A stretch of DNA of 64,000 bases from Granulicella sp. L60 (GTDB lineage Bacteria > Acidobacteriota > Terriglobia > Terriglobales > Acidobacteriaceae): assembly GCF_009765825.1 (NCBI RefSeq), contig NZ_LMUR01000015.1, positions 57,216 to 121,215 of the forward strand. Reading direction: 5' to 3'. Positions 7,728 through 19,954 of this stretch are shown here, one piece after another. Under the pieces are notes generated by a model. It ran no database searches. It was not told where the DNA came from and saw only the letters and a list, made by a program, of their open reading frames with translations. Within the stretch, counting starts at the first letter, position 1. Each line of letters starts with the position of its first letter. The position numbers and the translations under genes were made by a program.

Positions 7728-8612
7728 ATGTATCAGCTTAGAGGGCTATTAGAAGAAGCGCAGAGCAACGGCGTGGCCATCGGTCACTTCAACATCTCCG
7801 ATTGGATCTTACTAAAAGCTGTGTTCGCGTCTGCCCAGGAGTTGAAGGTTCCGGTCATCGTCGGCGCATCGGAGGGCGAGCGCGAATTTCTCGGCGTGGC
7901 TCAAGTTGCGGCTCTGGTGAAGAGCCTGCGCGAGGAACGGGACTTTCCTATCTTTCTCAACGCCGATCATACGCACTCTCTGGAGAGTGCCATCACAGCG
8001 GCCAAAGCCGGATTCGATTCAATCGTGTATGACTTATCCGCATTGCCGTTCGAGGAGAACATTAAGCAGACTAAGCAGGCAGTGGAGGCACTGAAATCAA
8101 TTAATCCGCTGATCATCGTGGAAGGGGAGATCGGAAATATCGGAACGGGGTCTGAGATTCATGAGTCAGTCCCTGACAGTTCGAAGGAGCTGACCACACC
8201 GGAGGAGGCAAGGCAGTTTGTAGAAAGTACCGGGATTGATGTTCTCGCTCCAGCGGTTGGTAATAGTCATGGAATGCTTCAGGCCATGGTGCAAGGAGAT
8301 GCGAAAAAGCGGCTCAACCTGGCGCGTATCCAGGAGATTAAGAGTGCGTGCAAGTGCCTACTGACCTTGCATGGCGGCTCCGGCACAGAAGACAGCGATT
8401 TGCGAGGCGCGATCGCGGCTGGAATAAATATCATTCACATCAATACTGAGCTGCGGATTGCATGGCGGCGTGGATTGGAAGACGCTTTCGCCAAGAAGCC
8501 GCTAGAGGTTGTTCCGTATAAGCTGCTGCCTGTCGCGGAGAGATCGGTCAGGCAGGTCGTTACGGCGCGATTGCGGTTATTCAATCAAGAGCGGGATTCT
8601 ATCGCTCAATGA
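7728..8612 (+). CDS. Class II (metal-dependent) ketose-bisphosphate aldolase
   Basis: A 294-aa protein of the FbaA/GatY/KbaY family, which cleaves ketose bisphosphates such as fructose- or tagatose-1,6-bisphosphate using zinc. Evidence: NADHTHS with the catalytic Asp80 and metal-binding His81, the second metal-site region EGEIGNIGTGSEIH around residue 130, LAPAVGNSHG, and the phosphate-binding LHGGSGTEDSDLRGAIAAGINIIHINTELR segment. The length is normal. ATG at 7728 has the ribosome-binding site AAGGGGGA just upstream. The stop overlaps the next gene by 4 bases (ATGA), so the two are translationally coupled. Fructose-bisphosphate aldolase is the default call, but the odd neighbours (oxidoreductase, MFS exporter) suggest a specialised substrate. 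Confidence 0.82.
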   Translation: MYQLRGLLEEAQSNGVAIGHFNISDWILLKAVFASAQELKVPVIVGASEGEREFLGVAQVAALVKSLREERDFPIFLNADHTHSLESAITAAKAGFDSIVYDLSALPFEENIKQTKQAVEALKSINPLIIVEGEIGNIGTGSEIHESVPDSSKELTTPEEARQFVESTGIDVLAPAVGNSHGMLQAMVQGDAKKRLNLARIQEIKSACKCLLTLHGGSGTEDSDLRGAIAAGINIIHINTELRIAWRRGLEDAFAKKPLEVVPYKLLPVAERSVRQVVTARLRLFNQERDSIAQ

Positions 8613-9901
8613 TGATTGGGCCGAGAGATAGTTTTACGACAGGCCCATCGGTTGAGCGGGACCTCCAAACCACCACAGTGGAAACCAAAGCTGAACCTTC
8701 TACGACGAACGATGAGGTTCAGCTTTGGGTGATGGCGATTCTTGCATTCACTATCTTCTACAGCAACTACATGGTTGCACCGCTCATTCCTGCATTTTCG
8801 AAGGAGTTTTCGGTGCCGGTCTATCAACTGGGCTGGCTTGTTGCAGGCTACCTGATTCCCTATGGACTATCGACGCTCGTGTACGGAGCGTTGTCTGACT
8901 GGTGGGGACGCGCTCCCACGCTCGTGGCTCTTTTGTGCTTCGCCACTACGACGATGTTGATGGTTTCCTTTGCGGGATCGTGGCGGACTCTTGTCGTCGC
9001 GCGAATACTTTCGGGCGTGGGATGTGGGGGAGTCGTGACAGTTTGTTTAGCGATTGTCGGTGACCACTATCCTTACGCGATTCAGGGACGCCCGATGGGC
9101 AGGATGTTTGGAGCGATCGCAGGAGGGATTGGATTTGGCTCAACACTGGGGCCGATTCTGAACCCGCTTATTGGGTGGAGAGATGAATTTCGAGTGCTCG
9201 CGTGCGTGTGCTACCTGGGCGCTGTCTTCGTCTTCAAGAACGCTCGCCCCATCCTTCGCGTGCGTAGGAAGCGTAGTTCCTTTGGCGAGGTGATTTGCGA
9301 GTATCTCGTTGTCCTGGAGGCTCCGCGGGGCGGCCGAACCATGGCGTTCATCTTCTGCAACGGAGCTTTCCATGGTGGGATCTTTGCATGGCTCGGCGTT
9401 CTGCTTACACGCCGGTATCATCTGCATGACGCTGGGATCGGTTTGGCTCTCGCAGGATACGGCCTACCGGGTATTTTTTTCGGGACCATGATTGGGAGAT
9501 TGGGAGATCGCTATGGAAGGCGTTACGTCGTCCCCTTCGGATTCCTTTGGGCCGCAGGATGTGCTTTCCTGCTGCTTCCTTACATCCCGCGATTGGCCGG
9601 CGCACTGGTGATCACAGCTCTGTCGATTGGATTTGATGCGACGCATCCACTGATGTCCAGTATCACGACGTCATTGGATCCCAAGCACAGAGGGCAGATT
9701 ACCGGATTCGCAACTTTCGCCAACTTCGTCGGGATGGGCACAGGAGCGTTGTGCTTTCAGCATCTGATCGCGTTCGGCTTCAGCACTGCGTTGGCGATAT
9801 TCGCCTCGGCACAGACCCTATTAGGTTTCGCGGCTCTTTATGCATTTAGAGGAGAGGGCCCTGGTCGGGTACGATCCGTTGAGCTAGCTACAGACCGATA
9901 G
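8609..9901 (+). CDS. MFS transporter
   Basis: Major facilitator superfamily protein, 430 aa, predicted to have 12 membrane helices. The first helix begins near residue 40 after a hydrophilic cytoplasmic tail. The cytoplasmic loop motif between helices 2 and 3 is visible as GALSDWWGRAP, and a second copy in the C-terminal half as GRLGDRYGRR, typical of proton-driven antiporters. It starts inside the stop of the aldolase gene, so it is the third gene of the 6177-9901 operon. The substrate is unknown; the resemblance is to drug or sugar efflux carriers rather than to a defined family. Confidence 0.8.
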   Translation: MMIGPRDSFTTGPSVERDLQTTTVETKAEPSTTNDEVQLWVMAILAFTIFYSNYMVAPLIPAFSKEFSVPVYQLGWLVAGYLIPYGLSTLVYGALSDWWGRAPTLVALLCFATTTMLMVSFAGSWRTLVVARILSGVGCGGVVTVCLAIVGDHYPYAIQGRPMGRMFGAIAGGIGFGSTLGPILNPLIGWRDEFRVLACVCYLGAVFVFKNARPILRVRRKRSSFGEVICEYLVVLEAPRGGRTMAFIFCNGAFHGGIFAWLGVLLTRRYHLHDAGIGLALAGYGLPGIFFGTMIGRLGDRYGRRYVVPFGFLWAAGCAFLLLPYIPRLAGALVITALSIGFDATHPLMSSITTSLDPKHRGQITGFATFANFVGMGTGALCFQHLIAFGFSTALAIFASAQTLLGFAALYAFRGEGPGRVRSVELATDR

Positions 9902-9950
9902 TTTCATCTCGATAGGGCAGGTCCGAGATGCGCAATGCGGCAAGAGGCAG

Positions 9951-12098
9951 TTAGAGCTGGGGTATTCCACGCGGCTGGCTGGAGGCGGGACGCATTATCC
10001 GAAGCTTCTGCATCTTGTAGACCAGAGAGGTGCGCTTCATTCCTAGTCTCTCCGCAGCGCCGTTTCGACCGCCCACGACCCAATTGCTTGCGTCGAGCGC
10101 ACGGAGAATGTGATCTCGCTCAACTTCTTCAAGACCGGTCATGGTTAGATTCGGGCTTTTGCAAGCGGCGAAGGGTTCCAGCTCGGAGATTGGCGCTCGC
10201 AGCGAGGTGTGGGGAGAGAGGATTACGGCGCGCTCGATGAAGTTCTGCAGTTCGCGGACGTTGCCGGGCCAGCGATATCGCACGAGGGCGTCCATCGTCT
10301 CCGAATGGATGGTGTCGATTCTCTTGTTCATGCGTCGCGCGTAAAGCTCTGCGAAATGCCAGACCAGCTTCGGGATGTCCTCCGTACGCTGCCGCAGGGC
10401 AGGAACCTTGATTGGAAAGACCTTCAGCCGATAGTAGAGGTCTTCGCGAAACGTCGCCTGCTTTACCATCGCGGTCAGATCACGGTGGGTGGCTGCGATG
10501 AGCCGGACGTCCACCTTGTGAGTGCGGTTACTGCCCAGCCTCTCGAACTCCTGCTCCTGCAGGACACGCAGCAATTTTGCTTGAAGCTCCAGTGGAATGT
10601 CGCCGACTTCATCTAGAAAGAGCGTGCCCTTGTGCGCCAGGTCAAAGCGTCCCGTCTTCTGTGCAATCGCTCCGGTGAAGGCACCTTTTTCATGTCCGAA
10701 GAGTTCACTTTCGAGGAGTCCAAGCGGGATTGCGGCACAGTTCAATTTGACGAAGACCCGCTCCCGACGACTGCTTAGATTGTGAATGGCGCGTGCAATC
10801 AGCTCTTTCCCGGTACCGGTCTCACCTTGAATCATCACGCTCGAGTCTGTAGGCGAGACGACGGACACCAGATGCAACGCGCTCTTTAAGGCGGGGCTTT
10901 CGCCGACGATTGCTCCAAATTCAGCCCGGATCTCCTCTTCGAGATACAGCCTGCGCTTCGTCTCGCTGGCTCTGTCTTCCGTCGCCTTTTCAAACTCCAA
11001 TGCGTTCTCAACAGCAATGGCTACCTGGTGGGCAACTTGTTCCAGAAAGGTAAACTCATCTTCGGAGAATGCTCGCTCCGAGCGGCTGAATGCTCCCAAG
11101 ACGCCGACGACTCCCTTTCGACCGACAAGCGGGAGTTCGCATCCGGACTTCAAACCTTCCGCCAGGACTCGCTCAAAGAAGTGTCGTCCTTCGCGGCTTC
11201 CATAAGTCTCGGGGTCATCCTTGAGATCTTCGAGTTTGTTGATATGTTGATTTTTGCCGGTTAGAAAGGCTTTGCCACAGGTCGATCCTTTCAGCGGAAC
11301 CTTCGTTCCGTCGACGATGAAGCCCAAACCTGCAGGGTTGTAAAGAATGGTTGCGCGTAGTTGCGAAGTATCTTCATCCGGGAGGAGCAGAGCACAAACG
11401 TCGCAACGGGTGACTCGCAGCAGATTCGTGGAGAGCGTCTCCACCAGACGACGGAGGTCCAGCTTCGAGGTCATGCTGTTGGTGATTTCAAGAAGAAGGC
11501 GTAGTCGATCGCGTTCGAGTCGGAGACTTTCCTCGCTAAGGTGGCGCTCAATTGCGATTCCAGCGATGTGGCTGGCGTTATCGATCAGTTGCAGGTCGGC
11601 AGCGTCAGGGCTACGTGGTTCACGATAGTGAATGGCGAACGTTCCGAGGATTCGACCTTCGCTTGTAAATAATGGCTTCGACCACACTGCTCGAATTCCG
11701 AAGGGCACGAGGCGGTGACGATAATGATCCCAGACGGGGTCGGTAAGTATGTCCTTTGCATAAACCGGTTCCCTTCGATAGACGGCTGTGCCACAGGATC
11801 CGCCCTGTGGACCGATCGTCATCGACCCTGTGCCAGCGATAAATCCTGGAAGGCCAGGTGCTGCTGCACAGTGAAGCTGCGTTCCGTCATCGCTCGGAAG
11901 CCAGATGGTACATAATGTCCCGTCACCAGGAGATTCAACCAATTGAGCGATGATTGTGAGGACTTCCGTTAGCGGAGCCCCTGCGAGAATTAACCGCAGG
12001 ATGTTGAGGACAGATTCGGAGGAAAACAGACCTGAGACGTTCTGCGTCTCTTTCGTACTCAAGACCAGCTCTGGGGCAGATTGTGTCGCAGACTCCAT
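9951..12098 (-). CDS. Sigma-54-dependent activator with two GAF domains
   Basis: A 715-aa bacterial enhancer-binding protein of the FhlA/NorR type. Order: GAF domain 1 (about 35-185; contains GGSCGTAVYRREPVYAKDIL), GAF domain 2 (about 200-375; SGCELPLVGRKGVVGVLGAF), the AAA+ domain with Walker A GETGTGKE near residue 425, the sigma-54-contacting loop GAFTGA, Walker B TLFLDEVGD and the sensor RLIAATHRDL, then a Fis-type helix-turn-helix (GAAERLGMKRTSLVYKMQKL). All activator motifs are intact. The start at 12098 is preferred because GAGGAG lies 6 bases upstream; the open frame extends 16 codons further. The gene is convergent with the oxidoreductase-aldolase-MFS operon, its likeliest target. 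The signal sensed by the GAF domains is unknown. Confidence 0.92.
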   Translation of the reverse strand: MESATQSAPELVLSTKETQNVSGLFSSESVLNILRLILAGAPLTEVLTIIAQLVESPGDGTLCTIWLPSDDGTQLHCAAAPGLPGFIAGTGSMTIGPQGGSCGTAVYRREPVYAKDILTDPVWDHYRHRLVPFGIRAVWSKPLFTSEGRILGTFAIHYREPRSPDAADLQLIDNASHIAGIAIERHLSEESLRLERDRLRLLLEITNSMTSKLDLRRLVETLSTNLLRVTRCDVCALLLPDEDTSQLRATILYNPAGLGFIVDGTKVPLKGSTCGKAFLTGKNQHINKLEDLKDDPETYGSREGRHFFERVLAEGLKSGCELPLVGRKGVVGVLGAFSRSERAFSEDEFTFLEQVAHQVAIAVENALEFEKATEDRASETKRRLYLEEEIRAEFGAIVGESPALKSALHLVSVVSPTDSSVMIQGETGTGKELIARAIHNLSSRRERVFVKLNCAAIPLGLLESELFGHEKGAFTGAIAQKTGRFDLAHKGTLFLDEVGDIPLELQAKLLRVLQEQEFERLGSNRTHKVDVRLIAATHRDLTAMVKQATFREDLYYRLKVFPIKVPALRQRTEDIPKLVWHFAELYARRMNKRIDTIHSETMDALVRYRWPGNVRELQNFIERAVILSPHTSLRAPISELEPFAACKSPNLTMTGLEEVERDHILRALDASNWVVGGRNGAAERLGMKRTSLVYKMQKLRIMRPASSQPRGIPQL

Positions 12099-12303
12099 CA
12101 GATCTCCTCTTTCAATGCTACTCCGACAGAAGGACTTTCTACTCATGTGGAGGGCCTGATTGTAGTGTGGGATTGGAACATAACACTTGTCACTATCCGG
12201 TCCCCTGCTATAGTCCGCTGGTATTAATCAAAAACTAATTCCTATAAAGCACTGTGCAGATTACACATAGACGGTGTGGTTGTTCTTATGTTCGATGACA
12301 CAC

Positions 12304-13833
12304 TTATGTCTGCTTAACTGGTAAGGGCTCGTTAGTGAGTTCGTGCTTCTCACGGAAGCGGCGGTACCGGTCGAGAAGGGATGCCGGACCGCGGACTCGG
12401 AGAAAGACTAGGTTTCCTACGAAGCGTTTTTCGCGGATGATCGCTCCGCCTTCGAGCGAGGCGAGGATGGAGCCTTCTGATTGTGGAAGCCTAAAACCGA
12501 ATTCGACGACCGGGTCGACGACGAGCGCAGCGTCTATGGCCAACAGGAGTTGTTCAAGGCCGGTGTGTTGAAGTGCGGAGACAGGAATTGCGTTGCGATC
12601 GTTGGAGATATGCGCGAGTTCCTGGGGAGGGACGAGATCGATCTTGTTCAGTACCTGTATGACGGGTTTGCTCGAGACTGCGAGTTCGGTCAAAACTTTC
12701 TCAACTTGAGTTTTTTGCTCTTCGCGGATAGGGCTGGCGGCGTCCTGGACGTGTATGAGAATTTCGGCTCGCTCGACCTCTTCGAGTGTGGCGCGGAAGC
12801 TCGTGACCAAGGTGGGTGGAAGGTTGCGGATGAATCCGACTGTATCGGAGAGCAGGATCTTGCGGCGTGAAGGAAGCTGAAGCTGCCGGAGCTTGGGGTC
12901 GAGAGTGGCGAACATGCGGGCCGATTCGAGCACGCCGGCCTCGGTGAGAGCGTTGAAGAGAGTGCTCTTGCCGGCGTTCGTATAGCCCACGAGAGCGACG
13001 ACCGGGACTGGGACTGCTTCGCGGCGTTGCCGCTGCTGATGGCGGATGCGGCGAACGACGGCGAGCTGAGTTTTGATGTGGTCCAGGCGAGAGTTGATCT
13101 TGCGGCGATCGGTCTCGAGCTGGGTCTCGCCCGGGCCACGGGTTCCGATGCCGCCGCCTAGCTGGGACATGGCGCGACCGCGTCCGGCGAGGCGTGGCAA
13201 CTGGTATTCGAGCTGTGCGAGTTCTACCTGGAGTTTGCCTTCGCTGGTCCTGGCGTGGCGGGCGAAGATGTCGAGGATGAGCTGCGAACGATCGATCACG
13301 TGGCAGGGTAGACGGGATTCAATATTGCGGAGCTGCGATGGGGTGAGGTCGTGGTCGAAGAGAACAAGCGATGCGTTGGTGGAGGCGACGACCTCAACGA
13401 TTTCGTCGAGTTTGCCTTGACCGACGAGGCTAGAAGGATCGGGTTTTTGGCGGCGTTGGACGAGGGTGGCTGCGATGGTCGCACCGGCTGATCGGGCGAG
13501 TTCCTCGAACTCTGCGCGGCTGGCATCGAAGTCGAGGGTGGAGGCTGCATATTCGGACAGGTCTTCTTCTCCAGCGACGACGGCGGCGGCGGTGCGGGCG
13601 AGTCGAGCGGCGGCGGTGAGTTGCTTGCGCTTGCGGAGTTCTCCGGTGAATTCAACCACGACAAGTACGGCAAGCTCCTGCTGCGTCTGCGAGGTGCGGA
13701 GTTCGCGGGCGAGGAGGGCCGCGTCCTGGGCCTCGCTTGCTTCTACGAGACTGCGGCGGACTGTCTTTCCGCGATTTCGGCGTGATTGGGTTTCATCTGT
13801 GTTGGCTTCGGACGAAGCCTTCTTGCTGGTCAA
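12304..13833 (-). CDS. hflX: GTPase HflX
   Basis: Ribosome-associated GTPase that splits or rescues stalled ribosomes, notably under heat stress. The 509-aa protein has the HflX N-terminal domain with the [10 protein letters not shown] signature, the glycine-rich linker [22 protein letters not shown], and a GTPase domain with G1 GYTNAGKS, G3 DTVGF and G4 NKID. The protein is longer than the usual ~430 aa because of a basic N-terminal extension. The frame opens at TTG (13833); no upstream ATG is in frame, so the exact start is unsure. It is transcribed alone, with nothing to suggest an operon. Confidence 0.93.
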   Translation of the reverse strand: MTSKKASSEANTDETQSRRNRGKTVRRSLVEASEAQDAALLARELRTSQTQQELAVLVVVEFTGELRKRKQLTAAARLARTAAAVVAGEEDLSEYAASTLDFDASRAEFEELARSAGATIAATLVQRRQKPDPSSLVGQGKLDEIVEVVASTNASLVLFDHDLTPSQLRNIESRLPCHVIDRSQLILDIFARHARTSEGKLQVELAQLEYQLPRLAGRGRAMSQLGGGIGTRGPGETQLETDRRKINSRLDHIKTQLAVVRRIRHQQRQRREAVPVPVVALVGYTNAGKSTLFNALTEAGVLESARMFATLDPKLRQLQLPSRRKILLSDTVGFIRNLPPTLVTSFRATLEEVERAEILIHVQDAASPIREEQKTQVEKVLTELAVSSKPVIQVLNKIDLVPPQELAHISNDRNAIPVSALQHTGLEQLLLAIDAALVVDPVVEFGFRLPQSEGSILASLEGGAIIREKRFVGNLVFLRVRGPASLLDRYRRFREKHELTNEPLPVKQT

Positions 13834-13980
13834 AGTTGTCTCAATTCATGGGCCGGGCTTCCGGCTGACTATCTCAATGATACTGAATGATCAGCGTCGG
13901 CACGCTGTTTCAGAGCTTCCGTTTGTCGCTGCAAGATGGTTGGACATTGATATGCATCTGCCACTTTTAATGGATGCGCT

Positions 13981-15246
13981 TTATCCGGTCTGCGCCGTCA
14001 GCTCAGGTCCCATTCTCCGAAAGATCGCGCCATACAAGATTGCGACTCCGCACAGTGGGGATAGGGCACCGAGGAAACATATGGCATTGAAGCTATGGTG
14101 GTTTACCCAGGAACCGATCAGAGGAGAGATGACTGTCTGCATGAGGCCGTAGCTGGCGGTTAGGAGAGAGAAGACAAAGCTGGCATGGGAGGTGCCAAAG
14201 AGATCCAGAGCCATTGCGTAGATGTTGACGCTGATACAGAGAGTGCAGAAGAAGCTCATGCCGATGGCTACGGTTGCCCAGGCTGCGCTTGGCAGTATGG
14301 GGATTGTCGCGGTAAGCAGGAGACCAAGGGCGGCCCAGAAACAAACGTTGAAGCGCGCGTTCTGCACGGGGGTTCCGTTGCGCGCGTTATGCATTGCGAA
14401 CCAGCCACCTGAGATTCCGCCCAGCATAGCTAGGATAGGGGGGATCCATGCGAAGTGCAGGTTAGCTGCAGTTGCAGAGAGGCCACGCTCGCGCACGAGA
14501 TACACCGTGGTCCAGTTGGTCCAAAGACTATAGAGAGGCATAAGAAGCAGACTGGCGATGATTAGAGCCCAGAGGCCAAGTTCGCGGAGGAGACGTCCAA
14601 CTTTGATTGGAGTGCGTTCAGAGGGGAATATTTTAACTTTGTTGTGCCGTGTCGTTGACATCAATAGCCAGAGTGGAATCCAGAGCAGTCCTAGTATCCC
14701 CGCAACGAGGAAGGTGCTCTGCCAGCCATATCTCGCGGTGAGGCCGCCCGCCATTAGAGTCGCGCCTACGGCACCGATGGTGAGTGCTATCTGTGTAGCC
14801 GCAGTTCCCATACTTCTTTCCGGCGGGCTGAGATAGGTGACGTAGGCCTTCGCTACTGCTGGCAGTGACGCTGACTCGGCGCACCCGAGCAAGATCCGGC
14901 ACAGCAGTAGAGCGTGAAAGCTGGATGCGAATGCAGTTGCGATTCCGCAGATTGACCACAGCGCCAAAGCGATTACAGCGACTCTGGTGAATCCGAATCT
15001 ATCTACCAAGAGGCCGGAGAGAGGCGCGCAAAGTCCATAGGCGATAGAGAAGCCGGCGACGGTTATCCCATATTGACCGGTTGTGAGATGAAGTTGGGTT
15101 TGGAGGATCGGCCAGACTGCGGCGAGTAGGTTGCGGTCAAGTGCCGTGACGCTCAACGATAGAGCAAAGATCGCGACAATTAGAGTGGGGTGGCGACGAA
15201 TCAAGAGACGGGAGTTCCCTTCGATGATGCGCGATGGATGAGCCAT
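13981..15246 (-). CDS. MFS transporter, anion:cation symporter (hexuronate-like) type
   Basis: A 421-aa major facilitator protein with about 12 predicted helices. The N-terminal half shows the pattern of the ACS family (ALDRNLLAAVWPILQTQLHLT, SIAYGLCAPLSGLLVDRFGFTR, RILLGCAESASLPA), whose members import organic anions such as hexuronates, galactonate or aromatic acids by proton symport. No catabolic genes lie beside it to reveal the substrate. It is a lone gene between HflX and KatG, with 147 bases to HflX and 243 bases of mostly featureless DNA plus a hairpin to KatG. Confidence 0.8.
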   Translation of the reverse strand: MAHPSRIIEGNSRLLIRRHPTLIVAIFALSLSVTALDRNLLAAVWPILQTQLHLTTGQYGITVAGFSIAYGLCAPLSGLLVDRFGFTRVAVIALALWSICGIATAFASSFHALLLCRILLGCAESASLPAVAKAYVTYLSPPERSMGTAATQIALTIGAVGATLMAGGLTARYGWQSTFLVAGILGLLWIPLWLLMSTTRHNKVKIFPSERTPIKVGRLLRELGLWALIIASLLLMPLYSLWTNWTTVYLVRERGLSATAANLHFAWIPPILAMLGGISGGWFAMHNARNGTPVQNARFNVCFWAALGLLLTATIPILPSAAWATVAIGMSFFCTLCISVNIYAMALDLFGTSHASFVFSLLTASYGLMQTVISPLIGSWVNHHSFNAICFLGALSPLCGVAILYGAIFRRMGPELTAQTG

Positions 15247-15433
15247 GCGTTACCGCAAGGGACATACCTAGTTTATGGCAGACAACGGTGTTACTCCGCT
15301 GACTCCGTAAAGATGGGCGCGGAGCTCGCAAGCGCCGGCATGATAAGTGTCCACTTCGTTATTCGTCTCTGGATTGTCGGCGATGGGGTGTGTCAAAGAT
15401 AAAGAGATCACTTCCGTTTTGGGAAGTATATGC

Positions 15434-15459
15434 AGAGGGCTACCTTGCGGTAGCCCTCT
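15434..15459. terminator. Terminator-like hairpin downstream of katG
   Basis: A perfect 11-bp stem, AGAGGGCTACC / GGTAGCCCTCT, closes a 4-base loop that reads GCAA (a GNRA tetraloop) on the minus strand. It lies about 30 bases past the katG stop. The T-rich tail (TTGTTT) is on the plus-strand side, so it could work in both directions. Confidence 0.7.
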
Positions 15460-15489
15460 TGTTTGCGGAGTTGAGTGACAACAAGCGAA

Positions 15490-17787
<2,298 letters not shown>

Positions 17788-17897
17788 TTAGCGAGTTGTG
17801 ACTGTCACCTACGGACGGCTGGCGCCGGTCGTTAAATGTTTGCTTTTAGCCTTCGCGGATGTTGCAACTTGTTCAGCATGGTTAGTGAGTGGATGGT

Positions 17898-18344
17898 TTA
17901 GCTACGTTTTGTTTTCTGGCACGCGGCACAGATTCCGATGACGTCGATAGCGTATCGCTCCACCTGAAAGCCTCCTGGCAACCGTTGCAATGCCGGAAGT
18001 ACACCAAGATCCTTTTCTTCGATGTCGGTGATGGCCTTGCAATGCGAGCAGACCATGTGATGATGGAGGTGGCTGTTCAGCTCGACTCGGAGAGAACCGT
18101 GGTGCATGCTGACTTCTTTTAGCACGCCTCTCTCGACGAAGAGATGAATGTTTTTGTAAACCGTCGCGAGGGAGATTGCGGGTATACGCTTCTTGACTCG
18201 CGCGTAGACCTCTTCCGGACTGGGGTGGCCAGGCATCGTCTGCATAACCTCGTAGAGAACTTGGCGCTGGTGGGTCGCGGTGAGGCCGTGGTCCGCACAG
18301 AGTTCACGGAAGGAACGGGTCTCGACACTGGAAGAGAGATACAT
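17898..18344 (-). CDS. Fur family regulator, PerR-like peroxide sensor
   Basis: A 148-aa metal-dependent repressor of the Fur superfamily. The N-terminal winged helix carries LTATHQRQVLYEVM and the recognition helix SLATVYKNIHLFVERG; the C-terminal dimerisation domain has the HLHHHMVCSHC metal-binding cluster and the structural zinc CxxC pairs (CSHC and CAAC). PerR rather than Fur is favoured by the downstream katG gene and by a PerR-type operator in its own promoter. ATG at 18344 is used; the frame also has a TTG one codon upstream. The transcript would start nearly at the ATG, so the leader is very short. Confidence 0.88.
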   Translation of the reverse strand: MYLSSSVETRSFRELCADHGLTATHQRQVLYEVMQTMPGHPSPEEVYARVKKRIPAISLATVYKNIHLFVERGVLKEVSMHHGSLRVELNSHLHHHMVCSHCKAITDIEEKDLGVLPALQRLPGGFQVERYAIDVIGICAACQKTKRS

Positions 18345-18352
18345 CAAGAGCT

Positions 18353-18381
18353 AGTAAACGATAATTATTATCGTTCGTCAA
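18353..18381 (-). promoter_or_regulatory. perR promoter with PerR-box operator in its spacer
   Basis: On the minus strand: -35 TTGACG (18381-18376), a 17-base spacer, and -10 TTTACT (18358-18353). The 19-bp perfect palindrome AACGATAATTATTATCGTT (18357-18375) fills the spacer and resembles the PerR box TTATAATnATTATAA. Bound repressor would block RNA polymerase directly, which implies autoregulation. Confidence 0.72.
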
Positions 18382-18522
18382 GGGATAGAGGTTTTAAGGG
18401 GAGAAAGATCGGGCAGCAAATGTGACTTATGAAGGAATTAGCCTGAACACTCGTGTCATAGACGCCTTAATCCATCATATGGGAGCTTTGTACCTTTCGA
18501 AGCCGGAAGTCACTGACTTAAA

Positions 18523-19950
18523 TCAAGGACGTTGTCCCAGCATCTGTTGGATGTTGTTCTGCGCAAGGAATAGGCCAAGTTGAGTCTCCAAAAGGGAGGC
18601 CTTGGTGTCGTAAACGGCGGCGTCGGCTTTTGCGGTGTTCGATGCGAGATCTGCGTTTTGTGCTACACGAAGAGCGCTAACTCGAGCTGCTTCGATTCGT
18701 GCTTTGAGGGCCTCGTTCACAACCGCAATAAGTTGCTTTAACTGTTCGGTCTTGTCATAGGCAGCCGAGATCTCGATGGCTACATTGGCTTCGGTCTGCT
18801 GCAATTGGGTCTCTGCCATCTGAAGTTCGATTTTGGCTTGTTTGAGCTTCGCCTCTCGAGCGCCGCCGTCGAAGAGGTCGTAGGTGAACACGCCGCCGAA
18901 TGTGCCGAAGTTGTGTACGAGAAATGGAATTCCGCTCTGATAGCTATATCGTGCCATTCCGCTGATGTCCGGAATATATGCGTCGCGCGCAGCGGCCACT
19001 CCAGCTTTCGCCTTCTCTACTGTTTGCATGGCCGCGAGTACTTTGGGGTTGGTCGCTGTTACGGCTGCAATCGCTTCGGATCGAGACGGGAGCACTGGTA
19101 CCGCTCCCAGAGAATCGCCGTCGAGAATCAGGCGAGTACCGAGCGGTAGTCCGAGGACATCGTCGAACTGGAGCGTCGCATCGTCGATCGCGAGTTGCTG
19201 CGTGAGCACGGACTGTTGCTGGTCGAGATATGCGGCGTGGGCCTGTAAGGCGGCGACATCCAAAGATTTGCCTTCTGCTACTGCCCGCGCATCTTCGGAT
19301 TCGCTGACTGACGCAGCTGACGCAGCCCGCTTCGTGGCTTCCAAATGTGCCTGCGCCGTGAGGATATTGAAGTACATCTGGTGGACCAGCAGGGAGATCG
19401 AATTTTCCGCGTCGGCTTCATCGATCTGCGCGCTTCGGACATCTGCTGCCGCGAACCTGTCGCCTGCACGTATTTTAAACATCTGGGTGAGGGGTTGGGT
19501 CAGCCCTGTACCGCTTGTGTATGTGTTCAGCGATCCCTGGCCGAGCCGAAGGGAGTTGCCGGGGATGAGTCCGGTTGCAGTGGGGTTTCCGAAGGCACCA
19601 GCGGGAATGTCGATGCCCTCAAGTTCAGTGACGTGCAGTACCGTTGACTCGTTTTTGATATGGGGATAATAGTTCGACCGAGCGATGGTTCGCTTTGCTT
19701 CGTTGTCTTCCACGGAGAGATGGGCAAGTTTGAGGCGGCGATTGTTTTGCATAGCCAACTCGACCGCTCTGGAGAGGGTAAGCAATCTGGTGGGGCGTGC
19801 GTTGTCCGTCGATACTGGGCTTTCTGCCTGTGCGACCGCATGACGAACGGTGAAGAAAGAGGCGACCAGTAGAGCGAGGATCAGGCATCCGCGTGACGGA
19901 CCGCCGGAGATTCTGTGCTCCACTTTTAACTGTTCGTATGCTTTCCTCAT
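18523..19950 (-). CDS. TolC family outer-membrane efflux protein
   Basis: Outer-membrane channel component of a tripartite efflux system, 475 aa. It has a signal peptide-like N-terminus (basic residues then LILALLVASFFTVRHAVAQ) and two TolC repeats rich in long coiled-coil helices, beginning LLTLSRAVELAMQNNRRLKLA. It is the last gene of a three-gene operon; the start lies 4 bases past the stop of the MFS pump gene. It should dock with the HlyD-type adaptor and the MFS pump encoded upstream to export drugs or other toxic compounds. Confidence 0.88.
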   Translation of the reverse strand: MRKAYEQLKVEHRISGGPSRGCLILALLVASFFTVRHAVAQAESPVSTDNARPTRLLTLSRAVELAMQNNRRLKLAHLSVEDNEAKRTIARSNYYPHIKNESTVLHVTELEGIDIPAGAFGNPTATGLIPGNSLRLGQGSLNTYTSGTGLTQPLTQMFKIRAGDRFAAADVRSAQIDEADAENSISLLVHQMYFNILTAQAHLEATKRAASAASVSESEDARAVAEGKSLDVAALQAHAAYLDQQQSVLTQQLAIDDATLQFDDVLGLPLGTRLILDGDSLGAVPVLPSRSEAIAAVTATNPKVLAAMQTVEKAKAGVAAARDAYIPDISGMARYSYQSGIPFLVHNFGTFGGVFTYDLFDGGAREAKLKQAKIELQMAETQLQQTEANVAIEISAAYDKTEQLKQLIAVVNEALKARIEAARVSALRVAQNADLASNTAKADAAVYDTKASLLETQLGLFLAQNNIQQMLGQRP

Positions 19951-19954
19951 TGCA

